A stretch of 56,108 nucleotides of DNA from Novosphingobium panipatense (lineage in GTDB: Bacteria; Pseudomonadota; Alphaproteobacteria; Sphingomonadales; Sphingomonadaceae), in the NCBI RefSeq assembly GCF_002149965.1, contig NZ_MSQB01000030.1:1-56108 (forward strand). The letters are read 5' to 3'. Position numbers and translations under genes: made by a program. Below the pieces are notes generated by a model, which saw nothing but the letters and a program-made list of their open reading frames with translations, did not search any database and was not told the DNA's origin. Each line of letters begins with the position of its first letter. The first letter of the stretch is position 1. Of this stretch, positions 8,629-18,300 are shown piece by piece.

Positions 8629-9261
8629 TCATTTCAACCACCCCGCCTCGCGAAAGCTCACAATCCCGCGGCGCGCGACGACGAGATGATCGTGCACGAC
8701 GATACCGAAGAATCGGGCTGCGTTCGCGATCTTCTCTGTAAGATCCCGATCCGCCCGCGACGGTGCGGGCGACCCTGACGGATGATTATGCGCGAGAAGA
8801 ATAGCCGTCGCATTCAGGTCGAGGCACCGCTTGAGGATTTCACGTGGCCAGACCTGAACACCGGAAACAGACCCGATCCCCATGACCTCGTCGGCGATCA
8901 GTTCGTTACCTGCGTTCAAAAACAACACGCGAAAATGCTCGACCCGCTCATAGGCCATGTTGCCGCGCAGATAGTCGTGAAGGGTCTGATCGCTCGACAA
9001 TATCGGTCGCCGGATCAGGGCGGACCACAGCATCTGCTTCAGCACGCGCTGGAAGCAGCGGAATGTTCGCTCGACATCCATGGCGTGGTCGAGCAGCTCA
9101 ATCCGCTCGGCCGGACACGCCGCCAGCGCGCCACCCAGTGACCCGAACCGGGTGAAGAGGCGATCGGACAGTTCGCGGGCCCGGTCCGGGCGGGTGAGCC
9201 CGATCAGCTCTTCCAGGGCGCGTCGGCACCCCGGCGCTTCAGTCGGTCCTGATGACGCCAT
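8629..9261 (-). CDS. radC: RadC-family JAB/MPN protein
   Basis: 210 residues if started at the ATG at 9261. An N-terminal HhH-like segment (FTRFGSLGGALAA) precedes the JAMM metal motif HNHPSGSPAPSRADRD, with the catalytic glutamate further upstream. RadC proteins are predicted metal-dependent hydrolases common on mobile elements; a DNA-repair role is disputed. The start overlaps the end of the membrane-protein gene by about 57 bp, and the in-frame reading further upstream is that gene out of frame. The gene is convergent with the small helical protein. Confidence 0.88.
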   Translation of the reverse strand: MASSGPTEAPGCRRALEELIGLTRPDRARELSDRLFTRFGSLGGALAACPAERIELLDHAMDVERTFRCFQRVLKQMLWSALIRRPILSSDQTLHDYLRGNMAYERVEHFRVLFLNAGNELIADEVMGIGSVSGVQVWPREILKRCLDLNATAILLAHNHPSGSPAPSRADRDLTEKIANAARFFGIVVHDHLVVARRGIVSFREAGWLK

Positions 9262-9644
9262 GTCGCGGCGATCAGGACGATCTGCGCCAGCCAGCTCCAT
9301 ACCGCTATCGCATGCATATAAGCGCGCGGCACGACATTCGGCACTGTCTGCAGCATGACATGGACGATGACCTCGTCCGCCAGCATCGCTGCAACCCACA
9401 TCGGCCAGAAGCGATTGCTCCGAAGGGATAGCCATAGGAATATTCCCAGGATAGCCAGGTCGGTCAGAAGAATACCTGTCTCGACGTTCTCGAAGCGGTG
9501 TATTGCGGGCGATGCAGCCAGAACGCTGAGACCCGCGCCTCCAAGCAGGGTTGCCGCCCCGATCTGCTCGGGACGGCCCCCTTTCACGAACGCATAGCCG
9601 CTGCTGACGACCAGCAGAGCGGAGAACAGGATTTGTCTCGTCAT
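9204..9644 (-). CDS. Small integral membrane protein
   Basis: 146 residues from the ATG at 9644. Four hydrophobic stretches are visible: ILFSALLVVSSGYAF, IGAATLLGGAGLSVLAA, ILLTDLAILGIFLWLSL and MWVAAMLADEVIVHVML, with a fifth near IAVWSWLAQIVLIAA. No catalytic motif is recognised. It overlaps radC at its 3' end and follows the 9697-10041 gene by 52 bp, so it is likely co-transcribed. Confidence 0.72.
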   Translation of the reverse strand: MTRQILFSALLVVSSGYAFVKGGRPEQIGAATLLGGAGLSVLAASPAIHRFENVETGILLTDLAILGIFLWLSLRSNRFWPMWVAAMLADEVIVHVMLQTVPNVVPRAYMHAIAVWSWLAQIVLIAATWRHQDRLKRRGADAPWKS

Positions 9645-9696
9645 GACCCATGGCAACATGATTTGTGAAAGCTCGTCAATCACGAGACGCGGGCGA

Positions 9697-10041
9697 TCAA
9701 ACCGCCCGCAGGTGCTGGCCGGCGGGCTCCGAGATAGCGCCCCTGACCTTGAGCAGGTCGCCATAGCTCACCTCGGTCAGGCCCATGTCGTCGCTGGCCT
9801 GTTTGAGATTGGCATGGGTCGCGACGATCCTTTCGCGCGTTTCGGCCACGAGCACCAGGGCCGAGGCGGAACTGGCAAAGGCGTCCTGGCCGATGGCCGC
9901 CGATAGACGGGCATCCAGGCGAGCCAGGGGGAGGGCCGCATTCAGTTCGGCAATCCGGGCGGCTGCGATATCGAGGGCCGCTTCAGCGGCGAAGAGACGT
10001 TCAGCAACGTTTCGGGCGATGGATTGGCGTTGAGCGCGCAT
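9697..10041 (-). CDS. Alanine-rich helical protein of unknown function
   Basis: 114 residues, mostly alpha-helical and alanine/arginine-rich (VAERLFAAEAALDIAAARIAELNAALPLARLD), compatible with a coiled coil or helical bundle. No cysteine, no signal peptide, no known motif. It belongs to the minus-strand run between the LuxR-HTH protein and radC. Confidence 0.6.
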   Translation of the reverse strand: MRAQRQSIARNVAERLFAAEAALDIAAARIAELNAALPLARLDARLSAAIGQDAFASSASALVLVAETRERIVATHANLKQASDDMGLTEVSYGDLLKVRGAISEPAGQHLRAV

Positions 10042-10103
10042 GGTTGCTCCTTCCCATCCTCACGGACAGGTTCAAGAATATGGGTTTTGGGATAAAAGCT
10101 GCC

Positions 10104-10679
10104 CTACTGGCTCACGAGAGTGTTGAGCGCCGAGAGCAGCGACACTGCGGAACCTATGATGACGAGCAGCGCCGCCATCAGGAACACAAAGATGATCAGC
10201 GTATAAGATCCGGTCAGGTCATTGTCTTGCCTCCCTGCTGTACGGACGGGAGCCAGATCACGCAGGGCGCGTAACGAGCGAGCGCGGTTTCCATTGGCCA
10301 AAAGCCGTTGTTCCTCCGCGAAGCTGTCGACTGCCTGTGCTACTTGCGTCTGTGTGTCCGTAGGTTCGTCAACACGCACATCAGGGCAGGAATCGCGGTT
10401 CTCGCCTAGGGGCAATAAATGAGGGGGCAAAAAATGTTGGAATTCTGATGGGGCATTTTGTGCCTCCCAGGCCACGAACATCTGGGCTGCGACCCTGCGG
10501 GAAACCCCGCCCAATATCTGGCGCGCCTCGAATATGAGATTGTTCACGGTGCTGGGCGACAGACCCAAAATCAGGCCGATTTCCTTGGCGGAATAGCTCT
10601 TTGCCGCCTCGCGCAAGCAGTCGCCATGCCGCCGGCTGAGAAGCTTCATCTTGTCCGAATGGTCTGTAACCAAGGGCAT
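10104..10679 (-). CDS. LuxR-type HTH protein with C-terminal membrane anchor
   Basis: 191 residues from the ATG at 10679, behind GAGGAGG. The N-terminal LuxR/GerE HTH is clear (LREAAKSYSAKEIGLILGL, SPSTVNNLIFEARQILG). There is no response-regulator or autoinducer domain. The C-terminus carries one transmembrane helix (TLIIFVFLMAALLVIIGSAV) at about 160-185. HTH-first, membrane-last is the reverse of CadC. It may be a tethered DNA-binding sensor; target unknown. Confidence 0.78.
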   Translation of the reverse strand: MPLVTDHSDKMKLLSRRHGDCLREAAKSYSAKEIGLILGLSPSTVNNLIFEARQILGGVSRRVAAQMFVAWEAQNAPSEFQHFLPPHLLPLGENRDSCPDVRVDEPTDTQTQVAQAVDSFAEEQRLLANGNRARSLRALRDLAPVRTAGRQDNDLTGSYTLIIFVFLMAALLVIIGSAVSLLSALNTLVSQ

Positions 10680-10855
10680 TTCCCGTCGCCCTCCTCGGGC
10701 AATATGAAGTCGCACCTTTCCTGCTGCGCGTCGTATCCGATCTTCCGGCTATGCCTGCCGGTATCGGTGTCGAATTCGATCACATGCCACTTCAGACTAT
10801 ACCTCTCCGATCCGCCTGGTGACAGGTCAAACAGGCGATTGGTCAAGGGAATCAA
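10646..10855 (-). CDS. Possible small protein upstream of the membrane-anchored HTH gene
   Basis: 69 residues with a TTG start. Composition is protein-like (YSLKWHVIEFDTDTG, IGYDAQQERCDFILPEE) rather than a GC-frame shadow. It would overlap the start of the downstream gene by 34 bp, consistent with coupling. No clear Shine-Dalgarno and no known family, so this is a tentative gene. Confidence 0.35.
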   Translation of the reverse strand: MIPLTNRLFDLSPGGSERYSLKWHVIEFDTDTGRHSRKIGYDAQQERCDFILPEEGDGKCPWLQTIRTR

Positions 10856-10971
10856 TGATATGTAGCCTTAAGGCAACGGTAGACGGTTAAAATCTATTAA
10901 CCCGGCTCGTACGGGCGACGACTCGCTTTTTACGCCGACGTCAATTCGAGTCGGGCGCGAGCGGGATGCGG

Positions 10972-10991
10972 CGAAAGGGAGGGGGAGGGCG
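10972..10991 (+). repeat. Polypurine G-tract, copy 1
   Basis: GAAAGGGAGGGGGAGGGCG, 82 bp upstream of the Toprim gene start. It is one of a set of similar tracts at operon heads in this window. The rest of the 10.86-11.07 kb spacer shows no other gene. Confidence 0.6.
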
Positions 10992-11072
10992 AATGGCGAA
11001 CGAAACGAGGTATCGCCATGCGAAGCTTCCACTGGATGTCGCCCATTGTCGACATCCGCATATCCCCCGCCC

Positions 11073-11969
11073 ATGCAGAAAGCGAGCATCGTGGCCCCAG
11101 CACCTGACCTCGAGATCGAGGGCCAGCGGCTGTGCCGACGGCTCGGCGGCAGATGGACGAATGGGCAGGGGCTCTGCCTGTGTCCTGCCCATGACGACCA
11201 CGATCCCAGCCTGTCCATCCGCGTCGGTCACTGTGCCCTGCTGTTCAAATGCTTTGCAGGCTGTGACACGATCGCCGTCCTCCATGCGATCCGCCGCCTG
11301 GATCTGCCTCTTCCCCGCCCGGCTCCCGACGTTCCATTATCGCGCTCGAACCAGACCGCTACGCGACCGGGGCCTGCCCTGCGTGCATGGGAGGCATCTG
11401 TTCCGCTCATCGGTACGCCGGCCGAAGCCTACCTGTCCGGGCGCCTGCTTCAGCCGCCGCGGCAAGACCTGCGCTATAACGCGCGCGCACCGCTCGGACG
11501 CGGCCGCAACGTGGTATTCCGTCCGGCGCTGATCGCCGCAGTGCGCGAGAGACACCGGGTCGTCGCTGTCCACCGGTCCTTCCTCGATCCGGTGTCATCC
11601 ACTCTCGCGAACGACTTGACCGATCCTCGCATGATGCTGGGACGTCCCGGTCGCGGCGCTGTCCAGCTGGCGCCGGCGAACGACATTCTGGGTCTCGCTG
11701 AAGGGATCGAGACCGCGCTTGCGGCCATGCGGCTGCACCGGCTTCCGGTATGGGCCACGCTGGGCGCCGAGCGCGCCGGGCATATCCTCTTGCCGGAAAG
11801 TCTCGAACGGCTCGTGCTCCTGTTCGACAGGGATGCGGCCGGGTGGTCCGCGCACCAGCGCGCTCTGGAAGCTTATGCTCGGCCTGACCTCGAGATCCGC
11901 AGTATCTGGCCGCCTGCAGGGCATAACGACTGGGCCGATGTGCTCGCCACCCGCCTGCGGGCGGCCTGA
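11073..11969 (+). CDS. Toprim-domain protein with primase-like zinc finger
   Basis: 298 residues from the ATG at 11073. A CHC2-like zinc site is visible as C35/C37, H40, then C60 and C64 (CLCPAHDDHDPSL, FKCFAGCD). The Toprim catalytic acids follow: E210-G-I-E213 and D252-R-D254 (LAEGIETALAA, LVLLFDRDAAG). These are the parts of a plasmid/phage primase, but the protein is short and has no helicase domain. It may prime replication of the element or act in DNA processing. It stands alone between divergent and convergent neighbours. Confidence 0.85.
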   Translation: MQKASIVAPAPDLEIEGQRLCRRLGGRWTNGQGLCLCPAHDDHDPSLSIRVGHCALLFKCFAGCDTIAVLHAIRRLDLPLPRPAPDVPLSRSNQTATRPGPALRAWEASVPLIGTPAEAYLSGRLLQPPRQDLRYNARAPLGRGRNVVFRPALIAAVRERHRVVAVHRSFLDPVSSTLANDLTDPRMMLGRPGRGAVQLAPANDILGLAEGIETALAAMRLHRLPVWATLGAERAGHILLPESLERLVLLFDRDAAGWSAHQRALEAYARPDLEIRSIWPPAGHNDWADVLATRLRAA

Positions 11970-11989
11970 CGAGATGCCTACGAGAGGAG

Positions 11990-12019
11990 GCTGCCCCGCG
12001 TCACGAGACGCGGGGCAGC
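11990..12019. terminator. 13-bp perfect hairpin between convergent genes
   Basis: The arms GCTGCCCCGCGTC and GACGCGGGGCAGC surround a 4-nt loop, between the Toprim stop (plus) and the HU stop (minus). No U-run on either side. It is probably a bidirectional transcription end or mRNA 3' stabiliser. Confidence 0.6.
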
Positions 12020-12026
12020 GAACCCA

Positions 12027-12302
12027 TCAGCCGTTGAGGCGATCCTTCACCGCCTTGGCCGGAGCGAAGCTCAGCTTCTTCGAGGCCTTGATTGCGATGG
12101 TCTCGCCGGTCGCCGGATTGCGGCCCTCGCGCGCCGGGGAATCCTTGACCTTGAACTTGCCGAAGCCGTTCAGCGAAATCTCCTCGCCCTTCGCGGCGGC
12201 ATCGGTGATCAGATCGAAGACGCTGTCGACGGCCTGGCGTGCATCGGCTTTCGTGAGGCCGAGCGCCACCGCCAGCGCTTCTGCGAGTTCGGAATTGTTC
12301 AT
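12027..12302 (-). CDS. hup: HU-family DNA-binding protein
   Basis: 91 residues, full length for HU. It starts MNNSELAEALA, contains GFGKFKVK and the DNA-intercalating arm motif GRNPATGE, and ends with FAPAKAVKDRLNG. It bends and compacts DNA as a dimer. A plasmid-borne copy could aid partition or replication complexes, or limit the burden of the element on the host nucleoid. Downstream hairpin at 11990-12019. Confidence 0.95.
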   Translation of the reverse strand: MNNSELAEALAVALGLTKADARQAVDSVFDLITDAAAKGEEISLNGFGKFKVKDSPAREGRNPATGETIAIKASKKLSFAPAKAVKDRLNG

Positions 12303-12382
12303 GAAGAGACTCCTGGAAAATGGCGAAGCCCGTGTCCTTAGCCGCGCAGTAGCCCATGGTCACGACCCAAAAAGGCACGACC

Positions 12383-12409
12383 GGAAAGGAGAGGGGGAAG
12401 GGGGCAGGG
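12383..12409 (+). repeat. Polypurine G-tract, copy 2
   Basis: GGAAAGGAGAGGGGG followed by AAGGGGGCAGGG, 47 bp upstream of the ParB-like start. Confidence 0.6.
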
Positions 12410-12455
12410 CGCGCGGCCTGATTGTGCGGGCCGTCTCTGCTCCAGGAGTTATCCT

Positions 12456-14492
12456 ATGATCAAACCAGCCCTGCTCATCCCCGCGAGCCATCTCGCCAAG
12501 TCGCCCATCAACGTGCGCAAGCGGACCGATCCGCGCGGCGATGCCGAGCTCGAAGCCAGCATCGCCGCGCACGGCCTCCTTCAGAACCTCGTCGGCGTGC
12601 CGGTGTCCCGAAAGAAGGGGCATTACCGCATCACCGCCGGTGGCCGGCGCCTCGACGCGATCCACCGCCTGATCGAGAAGGGCCGGCTGCGGCCCGATCA
12701 TGAAGTGCCTGTCCTGGTCCTTTCCAATACGAAGGACGGTCGCGAGATCAGCCTCGTCGAGAACTTCGAAAGGCAGGCTCTTTCTCCTGCCGAAGATTGC
12801 CTCGCTTTCCGCGATCTTATCGAGGTGGAAAAGCTGAGTCCTGCGGACATTGCCCGGCGTTTCGGCATCGAGGAACGCTTCGTGCTCGGCCGCCTGCGCC
12901 TGGCCAATCTCGCCGATCCGATCTTCGCCGCGCTCGAGGGCGAGGAGATCACGCTCGACGTCGCCAAGGCCTATGCCACGACCGCAGATACGGGCCGGCA
13001 GATGGCGGTGTGGGAATCGCTGCGGGCCGGCTTTTCGCGCGATAACGTCAACGAGATCCGGCGGGCGCTCAAGACCTACAGCTACCGCGCCGATGATCCC
13101 AGGGCACTGCTGGTCGGTCGCGACGCCTATATCGCCGCCGGTGGGCGTGTCGAAGACCAGGATCTGTTTTCCACCGCTACCGATGAGCGCTGGATCGATA
13201 CCCATATCCTCGATGACCTCGCCGCAGAAAAGCTCGCCGTGCAGGCCGGGGCGATCCGTCAGCGTGAGGGGCTGGGCGAGGTGCGGGTGGTTGCTGCCGA
13301 GCACGTTCCCTACATGGCGACCTTCGCGCTGCAACCGCTGCGCGGAACTGTCGAGCCCCTCACCGGCGACCAGGAAGCGCGTAAACAGGAGATCGAAGCG
13401 GAAATCGCCGCGATCGACCTTCCCGCGGGAGATGAAACCTATGAGCCCGAAGGCGATGAGGCGCAGCGCTATGCCGACCTCCAGGCTGAACTGGATGCGA
13501 TCACCGAGCGTGAACCCGTGATCGATGCCGAGCAGAAAGCCTCCGCGCTCGGCTATGTGGTGTTGAAACCCGATGGAACCCCGCAGATCCATCATCAGCT
13601 CTACCTCGCACCCACAGCCGACACGGGTGCCGACGAGAGCGATGACGAAGACGCCGAACCTGCCGACGGGCTCAGCGGCTCCGGTGCGGCGATCGATACC
13701 GCGCCCGCCATGAGCCAGCGCCTGCGGGAGATGCTGGCGATGATGAAGACCGAGCTCCTCGCCGTCCATGTCGCCAGCGACCCGGCATTCGCGCTCGATC
13801 TCGGTACCTTCCTCATGGTCGAGCGGGAATGCCGGCATATGCCCTGCATCGTGCCGAGCGATCTATATGCCACGGCGCCCCAACCGTTGCTTGCCGATTT
13901 CAAGCCCGAGACCGCGGCTGCGGCAGAATGGCGCAGGCTGGAAGAGGCGCTCGACCGCAGCTGGACCGGCTACTCGGGGTTAGAGGAGCGCTACGATGCC
14001 TTCTGCGCGCTTGACGATGAAGCGCGAGCGGCCTGGCTCGGATGGGCGATCGCGCGCACGCTCCATGCCGTTCCCGATGGGCGCGAGGGCACCGACCTCC
14101 TCAACCATCTCGGTCGCAAGCTCGGCATCGACGTCGCCGCCTGGTGGCGCCCCACTGCACTGACCTTCTTCGACAAGCTGACCAGGCCCGGCATCCTCGC
14201 TCTCTTCGAGGGGATCGGCGGCGAGGAATTGCGCGTGCGCTATACGGGTTCGAAGAAGCACGACCTTGCCGCATCGGCCGAGCGGCTGTTTGGCGGCGAC
14301 GTGGTCATCGAGCCCGAGATCCAGGAACGGGCGCTCGCCTGGCTGCCCGAGCAGATGCGATTTGGCCCTGCCGAAGGGGAAGCCGAAGCCGATGCCGATG
14401 CTAAAGTGGCGAATGCCGATGCGGACATGCCCGTCCGGTCGATCGACGCATCCGATAACACAACAGGCGAAACTCTGCCGCGCGCCGCGTGA
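12456..14492 (+). CDS. Large ParB-like nuclease/partition-domain protein
   Basis: 678 residues. N-terminal ParB/Sulfiredoxin-type domain at about 5-110 (VRKRTDPRGDAELEASI, ITAGGRRLDAI, SLVENFERQALSPAED) and a KorB/HTH segment (SPADIARRFGIEERFVLGRL). A long C-terminal half has acidic stretches and an AWL-rich region (about 500-640) without a recognised fold. True partition ParB proteins are about 300 residues with an adjacent parA. Here there is no parA, so it is more likely one of the large plasmid ParB-domain proteins of uncertain role. Start ATG with CAGGAG. Confidence 0.88.
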   Translation: MIKPALLIPASHLAKSPINVRKRTDPRGDAELEASIAAHGLLQNLVGVPVSRKKGHYRITAGGRRLDAIHRLIEKGRLRPDHEVPVLVLSNTKDGREISLVENFERQALSPAEDCLAFRDLIEVEKLSPADIARRFGIEERFVLGRLRLANLADPIFAALEGEEITLDVAKAYATTADTGRQMAVWESLRAGFSRDNVNEIRRALKTYSYRADDPRALLVGRDAYIAAGGRVEDQDLFSTATDERWIDTHILDDLAAEKLAVQAGAIRQREGLGEVRVVAAEHVPYMATFALQPLRGTVEPLTGDQEARKQEIEAEIAAIDLPAGDETYEPEGDEAQRYADLQAELDAITEREPVIDAEQKASALGYVVLKPDGTPQIHHQLYLAPTADTGADESDDEDAEPADGLSGSGAAIDTAPAMSQRLREMLAMMKTELLAVHVASDPAFALDLGTFLMVERECRHMPCIVPSDLYATAPQPLLADFKPETAAAAEWRRLEEALDRSWTGYSGLEERYDAFCALDDEARAAWLGWAIARTLHAVPDGREGTDLLNHLGRKLGIDVAAWWRPTALTFFDKLTRPGILALFEGIGGEELRVRYTGSKKHDLAASAERLFGGDVVIEPEIQERALAWLPEQMRFGPAEGEAEADADAKVANADADMPVRSIDASDNTTGETLPRAA

Positions 14493-14501
14493 AGATCGCA
14501 G

Positions 14502-14524
14502 GGACCGGGCTTGTCCCGGTCCCG
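14502..14524. terminator. Hairpin between convergent parB-like and SEC-C genes
   Basis: GGGACCGGG - CTTGT - CCCGGTCCC, a perfect 9-bp stem in the 42-bp gap between two convergent stops. Likely a shared transcription end. Confidence 0.6.
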
Positions 14525-14534
14525 CCTTGTCCCA

Positions 14535-15200
14535 TCAGTTCAGGCCACAGCACTTCTTGTACTTGCGCCCCGATCCACAGGGGCAAGGATCGTTTCTGCC
14601 AATCTTCTGGCGTTTGATGCTGGACGGCCGGTGTGGATCATTCTCCAGCCGCCACTGATGGAGCATCTCGACCCAGATGGGGATCAGATCGGGCGCTTCG
14701 GTATCCCAGCGATCCTCCTCGGCGCGCGTGAGCTTCCGCGTCCCGTCGGCTAAGGCGCGCAATGTCCGGATGCCCTCGATCGCCGCCCGGCATCCGGCGT
14801 CATCGTCGGCCAGAACCCGTAGCCACCCTGCAGGCGAGAGATCCATCGCCTGCCCGAAACCCCCGATCCACATCTCCCACAGCGTCTCGTCGGTCCGGGT
14901 TTCGATTTCCAGCACCGGCTCGAACGTGCCGGGCTGCGCCAGCGATGCGAGGATTTCATGGTAGCGATGCATCACCAGATCGATGAAATGCTGCATGCCG
15001 CCGGCATCGGCGAAGGTGGGAATGCCCTCGCCGTCGTCTCCCGCCCAGACCATCTTCAGCCATTGGCTGGGCACGATGAGATCCGGACTGACGATGACGC
15101 CGGTGAGGAAGCCGTCGAGCTGGGTGAGCAGCATGCAGTCGTCGCCCTGCGCGAGCAGCAGCTGATCGAGCTCATCGAGATAGTCGAACGAGAAAGCCAT
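14535..15200 (-). CDS. UPF0149/YecA-like protein with C-terminal SEC-C zinc motif
   Basis: 221 residues. The N-terminal UPF0149 fold is seen around LTQLDGFLTGVIVSP and WEMWIGGFGQAM. The C-terminus is a classical SEC-C zinc module (CPCGSGRKYKKCCG at about 205-218), as in SecA and YecA, where it supports ribosome or protein binding. Function unknown; common on sphingomonad plasmids by general impression. It ends 42 bp from the ParB-like gene, convergently. Confidence 0.85.
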   Translation of the reverse strand: MAFSFDYLDELDQLLLAQGDDCMLLTQLDGFLTGVIVSPDLIVPSQWLKMVWAGDDGEGIPTFADAGGMQHFIDLVMHRYHEILASLAQPGTFEPVLEIETRTDETLWEMWIGGFGQAMDLSPAGWLRVLADDDAGCRAAIEGIRTLRALADGTRKLTRAEEDRWDTEAPDLIPIWVEMLHQWRLENDPHRPSSIKRQKIGRNDPCPCGSGRKYKKCCGLN

Positions 15201-15293
15201 TTCCCTTCCTAGCCCGCCTTCGCCCGCTCGTCATCGTTCGGGACATCTCCCCACAATTCCTGGCATCCGCACCGGGACCAGCGCGCAAGGACC

Positions 15294-15313
15294 GGAGGGA
15301 GGGGGAAGGGAGC
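15294..15313 (+). repeat. Polypurine G-tract, copy 3
   Basis: GGAGGGAGGGGGAAGGGAGC directly ahead of the helicase start; here the tract can also serve as the Shine-Dalgarno. Confidence 0.55.
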
Positions 15314-15318
15314 GATGA

Positions 15319-18300
15319 ATGATCGTGTTATCTGCCGAGGTGCCCAAGCATATGTCCCAACTCGCCTTCGCCACCATGGATGCACCAGCATCCTTGCATT
15401 GCGTCGCCATCTTGATCGCCCAGCACATGCGCCGCGGCGCGCAGATTACGCGACAGGCTCTCAAGCGCTTCATGCTGGAGGCATTCGGGGCCGACGACGC
15501 CGATGGCGCCTGGACCATGCGCGATGCCTACGATGCACTCGAAGCCGCGCAGGTGATGCTGCTCCAGGATGCGGACTGCCCGCTCCTGCGGGGAGAACCA
15601 CGGCAGATGTTCGCGGCACTGCGGGCGTTCGAGCACGCGCTCCCCACCCAGACCTATCGTTCGGAGCGGCAGATTGAATTCCAGCAGTTCAGCACGCCGC
15701 TGAGCCTCGCCTGGCTCGCAGGCCTTGCCGGGCAGATCCGGCAGGATGACCTCGTGCTCGAGCCGTCGGCGGGCACGGGGATGCTCGCGGTCCTTGCATG
15801 GCGAGCGGGTGCGGGCCTGCAACTCAATGAATTAGATCCGAAACGGGCCGACCTGCTCGGCCGGATCTTCGATCGAACCGTTACTCGCCATGACGGCGAA
15901 CATATCGGCGATCTGCTCGCGGGCGCTCCAAGTCCGACGCTGGTGCTGATCAATCCACCCTTCAGCCGCAGTGCCGGGCGCGGTGTCGATCGCCACGCCG
16001 GCGCCCGCCATCTGCGCGCCGCGCTGACCCGCCTCGCCCACGGCGGCCGCTGCGTTGCCATCATGCCCCCGAACTTCGCGGCCGATGGCACCGCTTCGCT
16101 CGGCTACACTGCCGTTGCCGAGCTGGCGCCGCCGCGCGCCGAGATCACCATCCGCGGAAACCCCTATGCCAAGCATGGCACCGGTATCGATGTGCGCCTC
16201 CTCGTTTACGACAAGGGATGGACGGGAGAAGCCCAGCGTCATGTCGCGGACACGATCGAGGCGGCTCTCGATATCGTGCTGGCTCTTCCCTCCCGGCTTG
16301 ATCCTTTCGATCCAGCCCCGGCGCCCGCACCAATGGCCAGGCCCCGTCCCGTCCCTGAACCCAAGCCAACGCTCACCGCTCCCCTGATAACGCGGCCGTC
16401 ACGGAAAATAGCGCCGCCAGTCCGAATTCCCGCGAGCGAACTGCCCGAGCCGGTATCGTACAACGTACGCAATACACCGCTCGCACCGGGACAGGCGATC
16501 GGCATCTATTCCCGGTGGCAACCCACTCGGCTTGTGTTCGACGACGCCTGCGCGCATCCGGACGAGCTTGTCGAATCCGTCGCGATGGCATCCGTCTCGC
16601 TTCCGGCGCCTCGCTACCACCCCCGTCTCCAGAAGCGTGCCTTCAAGGCGCTCTCCGACGCGCAGCTTGAGACCATCATCCATGCAGGCGAAGCGCACGA
16701 ACGCGATCTTCCCGGGCGCTTCTCGACGAATCTAGCCGGTGATCGCCTGCTCGAGGACGAGGAGGGCAGCACCTACCGGACCGGCTTCTTCGTTGCCGAC
16801 GGGACCGGCGTCGGGAAAGGGCGTGAGGCGGCAGGCATCATTCTCGATCAATGGAACCGCGGCAATCGCCGCGCGATCTGGATTTCACTGGCCGATCTCA
16901 TCGAGGACGCGCGCCGTGACTGGACGGCGCTTGGCGGCCTTGCCATCGATATCCAGCCGGTCGCGAACTTTGCGCTGGGCACACCGATCACGATGGAAAG
17001 CGGCATCGTCTTCCTGACCTACGCTGCGCTGCGTTCGAGCCGCCATGATACGGCATCGCGCCTGCAGCAGCTGCTGGACTGGACCGGTAAGGATTTCTCC
17101 GGAGTGATCGTCTTCGACGAATCCCACGCCATGGCCCACGCAGCCGGGACCGAGACGGACTTCGGGAAGGCGCACGGCTCGGAACAGGGGCTCGCCGGCG
17201 TCCGGCTGCAAAATGCGCTGCCACGTGCCCGCGTCCTCTATATGTCGGCAACCGGCGCGGCCCGGCCTGAAAACCTCGCCTATGCCGTTCGTCTCGGGCT
17301 ATGGGGAGCCGGTACGGCCTTCGCCACGCGCGACATGTTCATGAAGGCCATGGAAGAGGGCGGCATCGCCGCACTCGAAGTCGTTTGTCGCGATCTCAAG
17401 GCGATGGGTCTCTACACCGCGCGCGCCTTGAGCTTCGCCGGCGTCGAGTATGAACCGCTGGAGCATGCGCTCACGCCGGACCAGATCTCGGTATACGATG
17501 CCTACGCGGACAGTTGGGGGATCATCCATCGAGGCCTGCGAGACGTTCTCGCCGAGATCGGCGTAGTCGACCGCATTTCCGGCAAGACCCAGAACGGCCA
17601 GGCGCGCGGGTCAGCGCTCAGCTCCTTCGAGGGGGCGAAGTTGCGGTTTTTCTCCAGCCTGCTCGTGAGCCTGAAGATCCCGACGCTCATCGCGGCCATC
17701 GAGCAGGAACTGGCGGCGGGTAATGCCGTGCTGGTGCAGCTGGCGAGCACGGGCGAAGCCATCATGGACCGGCGACTGTCCGAACTCTCGCCGGAGGAAC
17801 GGGCGATGATGGATGTCCAGGTCTCTCCCAAGGAGACCCTCGTCGATTATCTGAAAAATGCCTTCCCGGTGCGCCAGATGCGGGTCTTTCGCGCCGATGA
17901 CGGCACGGTTCGCTCGGAACCGATGAGTGACGCCCAAGGCAATCCCGTGCTCTGCAGGCAGGCAATTGCTTCTCGCGACGAACTGATCGAGGACCTGTGC
18001 GCTCTGCCTGCCATTCCGACCGCGCTCGACGCGCTGATCGCACATTTTGGTACGGAGCGGGTCGCCGAGATCACGGGCCGTTCCCGGCGCATCGTCACCG
18101 ACAGTACGGGCCGGCAGAAGATCGAGAGGCGCGGCGCCCGCGCCAATGTCCTCGAGGTCCAGGCCTTTCAGAACGGCAATAAATCGATCGCTGCCTTCTC
18201 TCTCGCGGGGAGCACCGGCCGGTCCATGCATTCGGATCGGAACTGCCCGACCGCGCATTGTCGCCGGACCCATTTTCTCCTCGAACTGGGATTTCGCATC

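Noticed and set aside
12360..13838. 492-codon open frame on the minus strand opposite the ParB-like gene
   Set aside because: It mirrors the codon positions of a clearly recognisable ParB gene; high G+C at third positions removes stops from this antisense frame, and its translation has no motif.
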